A stretch of 64,000 nt of DNA, from contig NC_046683.1 in the NCBI RefSeq assembly GCF_009870125.1, positions 20,159,001 through 20,223,000 on the forward strand, given 5' to 3'. Numbering within the stretch: position 1 is the stretch's first letter; every line of letters starts with the position of its first letter. Below the pieces are notes generated by a model. The model had not been told where the DNA came from and did not search any database. It saw only the letters and a program-made list of their open reading frames with translations. Shown one piece after another: positions 34,024-44,794 of this stretch. The position numbers and the translations under genes are program-made. The DNA comes from Drosophila pseudoobscura (taxonomy: Eukaryota > Arthropoda > Insecta > Diptera > Drosophilidae).

Positions 34024-35308
34024 TCATAAAGTGATTGACTGGACAGCCGCTAACTCGTCGTTGTTTTTTTTCTCCTGGTCGCTCCTCATCTTGAACTGCA
34101 GCTACCCTAGTGGCCATCTTTCGTTTCGGGCACTGCGAATATAGGTGGCTGGTACTCCAACAGTTAAAACATGCTCCATCCGGTCTCTTTGGCTGACTGC
34201 ATTCCTTCATAACGTGCCCAAATTGCCGACAGTTGTAGCAACGCATTGCGCCACCACCTTGCTGCTGCCCAACTGCCATACTCACATTTAGTTTTCCCTT
34301 TGTCATACCTTCGCTACGAATTGCTACGACGCCAGGAGCTCTTCTGACCTTATCATAGGTGACCATCTTGTCACGCAACTCGTTGAGTGTGGTGCAGTAT
34401 AGCATGGATGCTGCCATGCCCGTCTTGTCCTGCAGTCCCTCTACGATGAATTTGACCACATCGCTCGTGGCCATGTCTGCTTGCGACGCTATGCTGCACA
34501 TTGCGACGAAATATTGCAATGCGCTTTCATTATTTGCAATTTTCCGTGCCTCCAGTCGCTTTCCAATGTCCCACGCTGTCACTTTCTGCTCAAAGACGTT
34601 GAGCAATTCTGCTCGCATCAATTGCCAAGTCAAAGGCGCCACATGGTCGATGTACGCCTTTGCCGATCCGCCTAGCAGCCGCTTCGCTAATATCCAGCAT
34701 TTTGACTCGGATACACCATGGAAATTCATAATGTCCTCAAAGTTACTTATCCAACTGGTTACAGCCTGGTCGTCATCTCCAGAAAATGGACGCATCAACG
34801 CCTCAATGTGTGTCAAGTCGATGCAATCTCTCGGCGTTTCCAACTCCATAGCCTCTTTCTCTGTTTTCAATATGCTTAATTTGAGATCAGCTAAGCGCTT
34901 GCGAGAAACGTACAATGGTTCCAACTGCTGCAAACGGCGCGATTCCTCTTCGTATTCATCAGATCGCATGGTCAATTTCGAACAAGCGTTGTCTTGTCGC
35001 GGCATGAATGCTTCTCGAGCCTTCTGCACATTTTCACCATATTCTTCTGGCGCCGCTTTTACTGCGTGCTGTGCACTACGGTTGTCTCTCTCTATCTCGC
35101 GCTCAACCGGGACTGCAAAAATGTCTGCCTGCATAGTCTCGTCTGCGCTTGGCGCCGTATTTCCTAGCTCATGCGTGTCTTCCATGATTTTTTTCACTGC
35201 TGTACGTAATTGGTGTATGTTGGCATCTTGATCAAAATATACGTTTTGCCTACGCAATATGTCGCTAAGTTCACTTTTGGTTTTCGCTCTTATGTCCGCA
35301 TAGTTCAT
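34010..35308 (-). CDS. Gag with two CCHC zinc knuckles
   Basis: 432-aa Gag, the capsid and nucleocapsid precursor. Starts at an ATG (35308-35306) reading MNYADIRAKTKSELSDIL. Two zinc knuckles of the form CX2CX4HX4C: CYNCRQFGHVMKEC (about residues 357-370) and CFNCWSTSHLYSQC (about 380-393), followed by a basic tail. The stop TGA is at 34012-34010, inside the overlap with pol. The middle part (about 170-300) has the helical PFSGDDDQAVTSWISNFEDI pattern of gypsy capsids. Confidence 0.92.
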   Translation of the reverse strand: MNYADIRAKTKSELSDILRRQNVYFDQDANIHQLRTAVKKIMEDTHELGNTAPSADETMQADIFAVPVEREIERDNRSAQHAVKAAPEEYGENVQKAREAFMPRQDNACSKLTMRSDEYEEESRRLQQLEPLYVSRKRLADLKLSILKTEKEAMELETPRDCIDLTHIEALMRPFSGDDDQAVTSWISNFEDIMNFHGVSESKCWILAKRLLGGSAKAYIDHVAPLTWQLMRAELLNVFEQKVTAWDIGKRLEARKIANNESALQYFVAMCSIASQADMATSDVVKFIVEGLQDKTGMAASMLYCTTLNELRDKMVTYDKVRRAPGVVAIRSEGMTKGKLNVSMAVGQQQGGGAMRCYNCRQFGHVMKECSQPKRPDGACFNCWSTSHLYSQCPKRKMATRVAAVQDEERPGEKKQRRVSGCPVNHFMTSVW

Positions 35309-35362
35309 CGCAGAGTTTTATTTATTTTTTTTTTTTTTTTTGGGCAAACCCCACACCTGATA

Positions 35363-35553
35363 TGTAAACTTTTAATAGCACGGTTTTATTATATGTTCTT
35401 CTGTCTTCATTGTCGTATATCAATTGATTTGTGTTGGCATATCGATACTTGTCGAGGACAAGTATCGATATATCGGGTACATTGGTATTTCTTATAATAC
35501 TATCGATGAGTAACTAATATTCAAATCTTATAAACTAATATTCATATCTTACA
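35363..35553 (-). repeat. 5' LTR of the gypsy-type element
   Basis: 191 bp, no difference seen from the other LTR, followed by the target copy atat (35554-35557). A T18 run (about 35323-35340 on +) lies in the leader between this LTR and gag. Confidence 0.93.
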
Positions 35554-38330
35554 ATATCTTGATATTTTTGTAATGAGGAACCATTAGGAATGAGGAAACA
35601 TTAAGTATAAGTGGTATATTAAATTCCATAAACATATTTTTGTTAAAAACCAAGGACTCTTTTGGCTTTATTCGAAATAGCGAATTAAAACTAAAACATA
35701 AATTAGGTACAAGAATACTGCCCAAGTCATTAAAATGAATACATTTTAGAGATAACAAACCTACAACATTTTTAGGATCGCCTTTAAAGTTGAGCTTGCA
35801 TGGAGTCAAGTAAATATTATAGCAGGACTTTTCAATGCCGGACCTTTTAAACTTCTTGTAAAAATGAGATTTAATATTCCGTAAGTTTATTTACCGCAGA
35901 GTGAAGCAAATGGGTCCAGAAAGATTTCTCAATGGGGCAACTAAAGGAACATAAGCAGAAAAGTGGAAAAAAGATAACTTCTCTTCTCGGCAGCTTGCCA
36001 CCACACTGAAGAAACTTCTTATAGCAGAGTTGGTTTCACCACCGAGGAGTGTCCATCTTGTCCGCGTCAAAAAACTCAGCTACACATCTTCCCCTCAATC
36101 ACGTATCTCCCTGAGTTCGATAATGCAACAAGGGTTTGATGGACACACTTCCGTAATAAGTATCGTTGATGCCGGGGCTTGACGGCGGAATGAAGGAAGG
36201 ATGAGCTCCGTAGCTCGTCGAGTGGTGCGGGGCTGTCGTATGCGATTTAGCAGGATGTTACCAACAGTCGATTTTCTTTACTTTATATCAACAATAGCCA
36301 GGTCATAGCCAGTGCTCTAATGAGACATGAGGTAAGAATAGATTCCCTTTCGTACGAGTACGGCGCTTCTATTCCTGCTAACCGATGGTGGGTAGAAGAT
36401 GTTATAATCAGAGAAATTTAGAGAGATTCATGGGTGGCTGGCTCAACCGCGCCCAACGTGTTGACTGCCCCCATCAGGTCGCTGTCCACCTCCTCCTCTG
36501 AGACCTCGCCTGCTTGCTGATCTGGAGGATCACATGCTGGCCCACCTCGTTGAGTAATGGGCTACGACTCTGCAGCACCTGTCAGTCTGCCATCGGCATC
36601 CGAGCTCTGCCTTTGTAGCAGCTTGGCTTTGGGATAGACGGGATCAGCTCCCTGTGTATTACCTCCAGACTGGTCCCTACCCACTAAGCTAGTCGGTGCT
36701 TCATCGGAGTAAGAATGTTCAAATATGAATATGAATAGAATTTGCCACATCCTGTCTTTTAGTGCCGGAAAGGTCCTTGAGTGTTCTTTTCTCTTGCGTG
36801 CAGCGTGAATGTAAAGAAATTATGTTGCATTGTATATTAATTAATAATCTCTTGAAGATTTTGCCATTGCTTTGCAGCTCTGGCTTCGTTGGATATCTGG
36901 TTCTCAGCTATTTGTGGTTGGGTGCCTAGATGGTTGGAGCGGCCGGGAGTGCGTGTAACATGCGAAAGCAATATTCGATGCTGTTTTTCTGGTTGTTGGC
37001 TCCATCCTCCATCCTGTTGGCTTTTGTTGCTGCAGACCTTTTGTTCGATTTGGCGCTAGTGGTGGCCTCCCCGCTGCGTCTCTGTGTCGAGAAACTTTCA
37101 TGGCTGCCTACCCACGCCCCTTGTATTCCCTTTCTGAGGGAGCTAAGGCATTGGCCAGAGGCTTCCGGAAAAAATATGTATAGTGTATAATTTGTCGACT
37201 GGCAACTGTCATATTATCCGTTCTATAATATATTTCTGGGCCAGCAAGTGGCACCGAGCTGATGATATCTGGCAAGAATATGTAGATCGGATCACTATCT
37301 CTTTGATAGCTGGCACTAAAACAAGCCGTGCTCAAATGTCTCATCGAGCAGTTATTTATCAAGGAGCTGCGGCTAAAAGGGTATGTAAAGCCGCGACCTC
37401 CGCCCCTTTTTCCTTGTATCTTTCTTTGGCTGCTGCTGTTTTTGTTGGCATCCTACGGCCTCTCTCCATTTTTGTGCATGAGGGTTAACAATGTGATTTA
37501 CATTTAATTAAAATCGTATTTACACAAACAAACACGGAACTGCGATGCCGGAGTCTATGCCGATGCCGAATCCGATGCCGCCTCTGTGTCTTCACCTCAG
37601 TGCTCTGCCGCATCATTAGGCTCTGGAAGATGGCGATGGAAAATGGAATATTCAGCTTGGTCCTGGAGCAGGTGTTTCCCTGCCATTCGTATGTCAACTT
37701 GATGTCGACGTTGACAGGACGACACGGCAATAATAGGTTGGTGCCATCGTTCGCTGATGGAAGCTATAAATAAAAGTCCTCCACCTCGGGCAAGCAAAAT
37801 GGCAAACACCTCACAAAATGTCGCCAAATGCGATTGACTTGTGCCTAACTTTTTTTAATGTGGAATCACGGCAATGCGAATTAGTTAAACGACCCTTAGA
37901 CTTTCGCGAGTTGGTTGGTGGGAAACATCCATTTGCGTAGCCGAATCAAACATATTCTGATGGGTAACAGATTCCCTATTAATGAGTATCGTCTGCCGGC
38001 TTAAGGGTTATCTAAAGGGTTCTCTAAAAGATGCAAAACGACTGCAGAACTTGTTTTTAATGGAGTCAAGGGGTTCTCAAAATGATCTACAGCGTATCTC
38101 AGCTTATGCTGATTAACAATCGTCCAGTAATTTGAATTGTAGGAAGACCTTGGTAAATTACGACCTCACCACAGTGGACTCGTATCTTTTAAAGAGACCC
38201 TTAGTCGGGTTGCATGCAACACACACGGACACATGCGTAGGATTGCCAACCAAACGATTCGTATGGGGCACACTCTCCTGCTCTGTAGGTCATTCTTTTC
38301 ATGCGAAAGCCAGGAAAGACCACTATCTCG

Positions 38331-38351
38331 CTCTCTCTCTCTCTCTCTCCC
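38331..38351. repeat. (CT)n microsatellite
   Basis: Ten CT units. Confidence 0.9.
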
Positions 38352-38560
38352 TCGCTTTTTCTCTTTGTCGGTCACCAGTTTGCTCTTCTTTTGACTTGAT
38401 GACCAAGTTAAGCAAACACACACATCACAAACATGAGCCGGCTACGGCTACGACAGTGGGAACTGTTTGATGCAGCGGTGTCCAATTTGCATGGCTATTG
38501 TGTACAAACTGCTCCTCCTGCCCAGAGCCAGATGGTATCCTCTCCGACTCCTTCTCTGCC

Positions 38561-38592
38561 TCCTCCTCCTCCTCCTCCTCGCCTCCTTCTCC
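38561..38592. repeat. (CCT)n microsatellite
   Basis: Eight CCT units, then an imperfect tail. Confidence 0.85.
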
Positions 38593-40878
38593 GCCTCCTC
38601 CTCTGACCGCACCGTGCCGGGCCGAATGGGCGGAGGAGTGGATGGGGTCTATGGTGCACATTTCCGGCATTTATAAATGTTAATTTCGTGTGTCAACTTT
38701 GAAATAATTTCAGTTCACGGAAACGAGACTATTCAAGTGTGACTGCCTGTGTCTGTGGGCCGTGGGCGTGACCAAAAGCCCAAAAAACGTATATTTATCT
38801 TTCACGTTAGTGCACGTGAGTGTACCAAAATTCCTTTTTTGGCTTGATTATGGCTCATTGTATTGAAATCTGTATGAAACAGTGAAGAGTGAGGCCAGCC
38901 ATCACGATTCTATGAATAAGTCTTTGAAGTGGACTTCTACCTAATTATTAAATCCCTTATCGTACATTTTCGGAGCCGCCAAAGTCAGAAGAGGTGGCCG
39001 CGATTGCCATTGCCACGCAATAAATCAAGATATTGGGTAAATATTTGGTATTTTTTGTTCAAGATTTTCGATAAATCCGTCATATCATTCAAATTAAATA
39101 ACAGTCCCGTATCTACTCAGCTGTAAAGCAGAAAGGCCGCCTCTACATGGAAATATGTTAATTTTAGGGCACGTTTTCCTTCTCTAAAGGGTATATGAAG
39201 TCGATTAAGTAAGCTCTTTTTCTTCTTCCTCTTTGCCCAGCTCCCCAGCTGCCTTTTCTCTACTCTTATTTGGGTTGTGCTGAATGGTCCTTGTGTGAGT
39301 CGGAGGAGGAGTACTTCTTGTAAAACAATGACAAGGACAAATTTGTGCGACTGGCGAACAACGAGGAGAGCTGTGTGAGGCCTGGGGGTGGGGTCAGTTG
39401 CCCGATGTGTCAATACAAATATAAATCAATGTTCACTCCAGAGCCAAGGCCCAGACCCGTAAAAGGTGACATGCCTAAGTAGCTGTTCGTCTGGCTGTTC
39501 GTTCTGGGTCCGGGCAATCAATTTTAACAAGCCGAAACTGTCCCGTCCGTCCGTCCCCTCTGTCGATGCATTCAACATGTTCAACAGCAGAAGACCGAGT
39601 CCCACAGTGGCATCTCCCTAATTGGTTGCATTACTTTTTGGGATACATTTTGATTTTGATTCTGACTAATCAAGTTGTCAGTTATGGGTGCTAAAAAAGG
39701 CCTAATCAATTGATATTTAAGGACTTGGTCCCAGTTCAAGGGATAGTTACTTGGGGGAGTATTCTTTACCCATTCTGAAAGGTTCCATGAAATGAAAAAC
39801 TTTCTAGAATTTCATTTAATTTGCAGTCCCCAGAGCATCCAGCCCCTCCCCATCTCTTTCAATGCCTTCCTGCAGCGTGGTCCGCTCCTGAACGTGACAG
39901 CTAACGTGTGTTACCAGCGGTAATTAAAGCAACAGAAAAAGAAGATAGACAGAGAGGCAAACTTGGAGAGAGGAGAGAGCGAAACAGAGTGCAGGTCGCG
40001 CGAAAAAGTTTTCAGACGTACGGTTTTTTCGCTTTTTCTACGCCCTCCCAGTCCATCTACTATGTTTTTGATTCCCCAGAAGTTGTTCAATTTAATATAG
40101 CATGGAAAACAGGAAAAACAAAAAGGCGCACAGAAAGAGAGAGAAGGAAAAGAAAACACAACTGCAGCTGGAAAACTTACGCTGTTCCCCATCACTGCAG
40201 TTAATGGCAGTACGGATAACAGAAAAGCTTTAAGGCGAGATTCTTTCAATGACTGAGAGATCCAGCAAAAAACATATAGAGTTTCATCTGACAAGGCAGC
40301 TCTAGGAGAAGCTTTTAGATTGATTGGGGAAGACAAACAGTTTAGGCTTTTCACGTGGAGAAAAGATAAGGGAACATCACTTATCAAAGATCTTGTAACA
40401 CATGAGAACAGAAGTCGTTTAATTGATAAGGACACACAAGTTCGCACAAAATATATCAAAGGGGCGGAATTTTGTATACCCAGGCAGATAGATGGATCCT
40501 CTATCATCTGGCCTAGGTCCCTTCTAGCCTTATTACTGTCTTTATAGTACATACATATGTTCTGTGACAAGCCTTCATACAAATTTCTCTTGTACGATCG
40601 CGAATTATATCCGTGCTATGAGTTTTTAACTTGAAGTAACTAATAGCCAGATAAACCCTCAACAGGGACTTGGGCGATATATATACATAATTAATATAAT
40701 ATACTTAATCAGAATCCATATTCTTTAGAACATCTGCTTCAATGCAAAGTTGCATTGACGATTATACCCAACATGTCTTGTCTCTCTTGTCGCCACCAAG
40801 AGACCAATATTTATACACGGCAAACCACGATCAGCACTAAAGCAATACCTTTGAAAAAAAAATCAAATATGTGCACTA

Positions 40879-40884
40879 TTTTTA
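40879..40884 (-). terminator. poly-A signal AATAAA downstream of the 302-aa gene
   Basis: AATAAA on the minus strand (tttatt on +), 45-50 nt after the TAG of the gene at 40929-41837. Confidence 0.55.
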
Positions 40885-40928
40885 TTAATTTTTTTTTTAC
40901 ATTTTCAAATTTGTCCTCGTTTCACGCA

Positions 40929-41837
40929 CTAAGGTGGGAGAGGGAGATTCGGAAATTGAATTTCATCATCGACCTTGGGACAGTCGGTCTCGCAGGGAGG
41001 GCCAAGAGGCTCGTAGTTCCCAACGAAGAAGTTCACCTCAATGTTCTCGAGGTGTTTCTGACGGGCGGCGCGCTGTGTGACCAAAACGGGGCGCCTGGTT
41101 GTGGCTAACACACTTTTGGTGTCGCTGGTTGCCAACGGCCTGGAAAATTTGTTGCAGTTACAACGCGCCTTGTCGTTTTGAGGGACCTTTGTATCAGTAA
41201 GAGTATTACAACGGCCTTGTTGCTGCTCTTTTTCTTCGATTAGCATTTGCTTTACAACTTCCGATCCAAGTCGAGACCATCCTACCTTCAGTGGACTATC
41301 CAGGTTATCGGCAATACTTTGCGCATTGGCCTTGGGAAGGACTTTTGTGCGGATATTAGTACGGACCTTTTGCTGCTGGACGACCACCTTGTCGGGAGTG
41401 GGCTGCTTCTGCTCTTCGCCTTGTGGAGGGGATGGGGATGGGGATGGTGGGCTCTGCTTTAAAACTTCTGATCCGAGTCGGGTCCATCCCACAGTCACTG
41501 GAGTGCGGGCAACGACACCATTACACTTTTCTCCGACGCTTTCTGCCTTTTCGTCCAATCCAGATTTGCGATCCTCTCCTAGGGCAGCGCTGATCGTGGA
41601 CGCCCCCTTGGTACTCACGGCTCCTCCAATCCAGTAACCTTTTGGTCCATTGTATTTTCTTTGCCAGCCTTGTTTCGTCTTCAGATCGATGAAAGTTTCA
41701 TTTTTACCTTTTTGCTTTAATGTGTTGGCAGCCTGTTTTGGTTTTTCAGTTGTCATCCTTTTGCCGTTCGGCCGTGCCGATTTGGCCTCTTTTTCGTCAC
41801 GAAGCAACTGAAAGCGGTTACTTCTTTGTGAATCCAT
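40929..41837 (-). CDS. uncharacterised intronless 302-aa protein with two internal repeats
   Basis: Single open frame from ATG (41837) to stop (40929). It has high codon quality compared with the flanks, so I take it as a real gene. The protein is basic, hydrophilic and mostly disordered, rich in Lys, Gln and Ser. A conserved-looking 16-mer occurs twice, PVTVGWTRLGSEVLKQ (113-128) and PLKVGWSRLGSEVVKQ (182-197), separated by a Pro/Gln-rich linker with SPSPSPP. There is a Trp/Tyr/Gly patch at 57-72 (QGWQRKYNGPKGYWIGG) and an acidic-hydrophobic C-terminus. No signal peptide, membrane segment or catalytic motif. I do not recognise the family. The C-terminal CNCNK and PCETDC cysteines do not form a known finger. 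No intron; a retrogene or a fast-evolving germline gene would fit, but that is inference. Confidence 0.75.
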   Translation of the reverse strand: MDSQRSNRFQLLRDEKEAKSARPNGKRMTTEKPKQAANTLKQKGKNETFIDLKTKQGWQRKYNGPKGYWIGGAVSTKGASTISAALGEDRKSGLDEKAESVGEKCNGVVARTPVTVGWTRLGSEVLKQSPPSPSPSPPQGEEQKQPTPDKVVVQQQKVRTNIRTKVLPKANAQSIADNLDSPLKVGWSRLGSEVVKQMLIEEKEQQQGRCNTLTDTKVPQNDKARCNCNKFSRPLATSDTKSVLATTRRPVLVTQRAARQKHLENIEVNFFVGNYEPLGPPCETDCPKVDDEIQFPNLPLPP

Positions 41838-42205
41838 TTTCTTACAATACTAATCCCAAAATATATCAGCTAAATCAAAATTTTAAAATTTTAAACTCTA
41901 TTTCTGTTCTTTGACAACACTGGATGTAGATTGATAAAGCCTGGCAACTCTGCTTCATCAAAATGAGTCCAAACAATGAATTTATCAAAATATGAAATAG
42001 GCTTCTTTCTGAAAAGAAAAAAAACAAAAACCATCTCAAACTAAAAAACTTTCCAACTAGTTTGTTTAGCTCTGAATTCTGAGCCTATCACTGGTAAAGA
42101 GTCGGTATCGAAAATGTAAGTAATGTTATGTGCTTTTAAGGTTTTGAATTTCTTATTACGGGAAAGCCCAGAATACCGGAGTAGGATGAAATTTTTCTCA
42201 GTTTT

Positions 42206-42352
42206 ATGGAAAACAACGTTGATAGTGCTGGGGGCCGAACTAGTGGCAATAGAGTGGCAGTTTTAGCGAGCTGTAAAGAGCTTACGGAGGAGCAGCTAAG
42301 TGCCTCTGGGCCGACATGCAGGTCGGAAGAAGAATGGCGTTCAGTAAGTGAT
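42206..42352 (+). CDS. possible first exon (49 codons) with a strong splice donor
   Basis: ATG at 42206 reads MENNVDSAGGRTSGNRVAVL, goes through CKELTEEQLSASGPTC and ends at SEEEWRS before a perfect-looking donor (TTCA|GTAAGT, intron from about 42351). No clear downstream exon was found. The opposite strand is also open here and carries its own exon-like segment just to the right. Neither strand matches a family I know. Confidence 0.3.
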
Positions 42353-42480
42353 ACCATACCCACAAAATCCAGCTCAAAGAGGTCGTAGACGGCGTGGCAG
42401 GAGCCAAAGCGTTTGCACTTGATGAGGATGTTTCCTTGGGACAAGCAGCATGCTGTCGTTGTCGAGGATGCTGCTGAAGA
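42349..42480 (-). pseudogene. exon-like coding segment with a 1-nt frame break
   Basis: Minus-strand reading after a possible acceptor (GTCTTCAG, near 42480): SSILDNDSMLLVPR, then in the next frame NILIKCKRFGSCHAVYDLFE and LDFVGM. The two parts join in one frame if one A of an AAA near 42435 is removed. Codon use is strongly C/G-ending (ATC CTC ATC AAG TGC, GCC GTC TAC GAC CTC). A GTATGG donor follows LDFVG. This suggests an exon of an older gene, now broken. Family unknown. Confidence 0.35.
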
Positions 42481-43794
42481 CGGTAATTATATGCGATTTA
42501 AACTTTAATACGACCTATTTGAAGACGTTGATTTCAAAAAACGCAGCGAAAGATGAGAATAAAAATAAAAAAACGTGGAGTCATGAATTGAAAACATGTC
42601 TGACGTGCATAAACGCATCCTGCGCTCTACCATTTTTCTTGTCATTTCCTGCGTCTAAGATTATCTATAGATAGTTAAATAATTATTTGCATGTCTCTTT
42701 AATACTGTTTTGTAATTTAAAATGTTCACAATTGCAACCGAGGCTGTCATTCAAGCAATCCAATTGGGAAGGCAAAGGTTAGCTTAAGCTACAAAGTTGT
42801 GAGACCCGATTGATAACATACTCCAGTTAAATGGAAAAGCGCAAGCCCAAATTTGATCACATAAAGTTAAATAAATAAATAAAAACCTAACCGTACGAAA
42901 CGAGTGGGAACATTGGGAGCCAACTTTTATATATCGGGTACACAGTCAGTATAAGTTATGCACTCGTGAGCGTATGATTTATATGACTAATAAAATATAT
43001 ATATTACGAGTATGCGTAATTATAATTACGTCAGCCCCTGAATTGGCATCGAAGCCAATGAGTGCCGCATGATTTTTCCCTCTTTTGTTATCGCCGTTAG
43101 TAAAATGGACGAATTGATTTGTGCGTTAGTTTGGGTACGGGGAAATCTTACCGTGATCTCTCTCAATTTTGCTCGCACTTGTCATGAGATATGGGGAACA
43201 AAATAAAGAGGTAAAGAAGATCCAGAGAGCTTTGTTATGTTCTAGTGTTTATTCTTACACTTCCTTACCCACATCCACAGAGCTTAAATATTCCTAAGCT
43301 CTTCGTGTACCGGGTATAAAATAATTAATGAGATCCCGATGAGGTCTGTCAATAGTAGATGCCAGCCAAGAAAGTGAAATAGCTTCGATTAGATATGAGT
43401 GTTTACTGCGTATTCAATTGAAAAGTAAATTAAGAGTTCACTGAGTTCATTAAGAGTTTTAGAGACACGGTTGCTACGTGAAAATATTTAAAACCCGTGA
43501 CAACTTTTGTTAAAAAGTCGGAAAAATATTTGTAATAAATATATATAAATATATTATCAAAAATATTAGCCCACGCACCGTTCCCTTTATAGACCAATAA
43601 ACATTTTTTCATCGCGCAATAAATATGGTTCTCAATCGTTAAGTAAACGTTTTGTGTTCCATAAAATAATTTAGGATTACCTTCAGAGGGGATTCCAGTC
43701 TGAAATAATGAAAAGGTAACCGAATTTGTTCTGATGGGAATTCCGTATTCAACTCATTTCTAGTTTTAAGGATATAATTTAAAATGTACATATA
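42481..43794. other. unassigned, includes a possible degenerate repeat
   Basis: No gene. The part 42926-43318 lies between tatcgggtacacagtcagta and gtgtaccgggtata, which resemble DINE-1 ends, but the interior shows none of the DINE-1 landmarks. Confidence 0.3.
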
Positions 43795-43923
43795 CACTTG
43801 CTCGCATATCTCTGCGTACACTTAGAAAATGAATACATTTTCATGTTTAGTTGCGGATAACTTCTAATATAAGGCACTTTGGGCAACGATTTTTTTTTAT
43901 AATATTCTTTGCTTATTTCTAAA
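43795..43923. repeat. left 129-bp terminal inverted repeat
   Basis: Starts cacttgctcg and ends gcttatttctaaa. Complement of 44666-44794. Confidence 0.92.
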
Positions 43924-43938
43924 GCACATTTCAAGGTT

Positions 43939-44502
43939 CCCAGCTTCTGGAAAAGGGTTATTTTTTCAGATGAGAGCAAGGGCATAAAAGACAAGAAAAT
44001 TTTTTGGAGTAAAAGTGGAACAGCCATGGACAAAGAACATTTACTACCGACTGTAAAACATGGAAGTGGTGGTGTAATGGTGTGGGGTTGTATGGAGGCC
44101 AATGGTGTTGGAAATCTCATTTTTATAGAATCCACAATGGACCACAAAGCCTATATTCAAATTCTGAAAGAAATCCTTCAGCAGAGTGTCCAAAAATTAC
44201 AGCTTGAAGACGACTTTTGCTGCCAACAGGACAATGATCCGACGCATACTGCCCACAATGTTAAGCTCTGTTTGCTTTACAATGTACAAAATGAGCTTCG
44301 ATCGCCTCCTTAGTCCCCAGACCTGTATCCCATAGAACATCTATGGGATTTACTCGATCGCAGGACTCGTAAGCACACCATAAGCTCTAAAAACATGTTG
44401 AAGGAAGTTATCCTGGAGGAATGGGGCAAAATAGCTTCCGAGGACACCAGGAATTTGGTTGACTCAATGCCTAGACGTCTGGCAGATGTTTTAAAACGAT
44501 AG
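43939..44502 (+). pseudogene. Tc1-like transposase, catalytic half (DD34E), one stop
   Basis: Reading from FWKRVIFSDES (first catalytic Asp) through TVKHGSGGVMVWGCM, QQDNDPTHTAH (second Asp) and SPDLYPIEHLWD (Glu) to the TAG at 44500-44502. There are 34 residues between the second Asp and the Glu, counting a TAG (44311-44313) as one, so the family type is DD34E. That TAG replaces what is usually a CAG/Gln-type position before SPD. The N-terminal helix-turn-helix DNA-binding half is absent: the open frame runs straight out of the left terminal repeat into the catalytic core. Not functional as it stands. Confidence 0.88.
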
Positions 44503-44665
44503 GGAGATCCCACAAAATATTAACAACTTAGAATTTTAGTCGTGTACGCAGAATTGTTGGAGTGTACGCAGACTTTTGAGGTGTCAAATTTGTCTTATGT
44601 TTTTTTTAATGATTTTTTTTCCCTATTTAGTTAGATTTATTGAATAAAAATCAAATGTAGATAGG

Positions 44666-44794
44666 TTTAGAAATAAGCAAAGAATATTATAAAAAAAAAT
44701 CGTTGCCCAAAGTGCCTTATATTAGAAGTTATCCGCAACTAAACATGAAAATGTATTCATTTTCTAAGTGTACGCAGAGATATGCGAGCAAGTG
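44666..44794. repeat. right 129-bp terminal inverted repeat
   Basis: Starts tttagaaataagc and ends gagcaagtg, next to TA. Confidence 0.92.

Larger units (their letters stand above)
29941..35553 (-). mobile_element. complete Ty3/gypsy-type LTR retrotransposon without env
   Basis: 5613-bp element read on the minus strand. It has two LTRs of 191 bp that look identical base for base (29941-30131 and 35363-35553), and a 4-bp ATAT target duplication on both sides. Gag (34010-35308) and pol (30238 to about 34023) are both open. Only 106 bp separate the pol stop from the 3' LTR, so there is no env. Identical LTRs and open frames point to a recent insertion and possibly a still-active family. The 5' leader downstream of the LTR reads tatcaggtgtggggtttgcc, which could hold a tRNA-Leu-like primer site, as in mdg3/micropia relatives; that assignment is tentative. 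I saw no clear polypurine tract before the 3' LTR. Confidence 0.93.
35554..40878. other. 5.3 kb without a recognised gene
   Basis: The first 300 bp continue the host segment split by the LTR element. Around 36440-36750 the minus strand gives Gly/Asp/Ser-rich open stretches without motif. From 37 kb on it looks like single-copy non-coding DNA. At 39940-40160 the + strand is strongly purine-rich, which produces a 223-codon minus-strand open stretch that I do not regard as a gene. Confidence 0.4.
43795..44794 (+). mobile_element. Tc1-like DNA transposon, 1000-bp internally deleted copy
   Basis: Exactly 1000 bp between TA target duplications (43793-43794 and 44795-44796). The termini cacttgctcgcatatctctg are the start of 129-bp inverted repeats (43795-43923 and 44666-44794) that I find identical, including the 9-nt T/A run. 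The interior keeps only the catalytic half of the transposase. The copies of gtgtacgcaga at 44542-44552, 44562-44572 and, within the right terminal repeat, 44768-44778 look like transposase-binding direct repeats; the left end has the complementary copy only inside its terminal repeat (43811-43821). The perfect termini point to recent movement, driven by a full-length relative elsewhere. Confidence 0.93.

Noticed and set aside
34359..35231. 290-codon open stretch on + opposite gag
   Set aside because: It is the mirror of the intact Gag frame, has no motif, and starts without context. Same for the + stretches opposite pol at 30542-30943 and 31553-31945.
39911..40582. 223-codon open stretch on the minus strand
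   Set aside because: It starts at a TTG, runs opposite a strongly purine-rich tract and shows only low-complexity Ser/Phe/Leu composition. The opening is explained by base composition.
42926..43318. DINE-1 copy
   Set aside because: Only the ends resemble the family (tatcgggtac..., ...accgggtata); none of the internal landmarks is present, so I left it unassigned.
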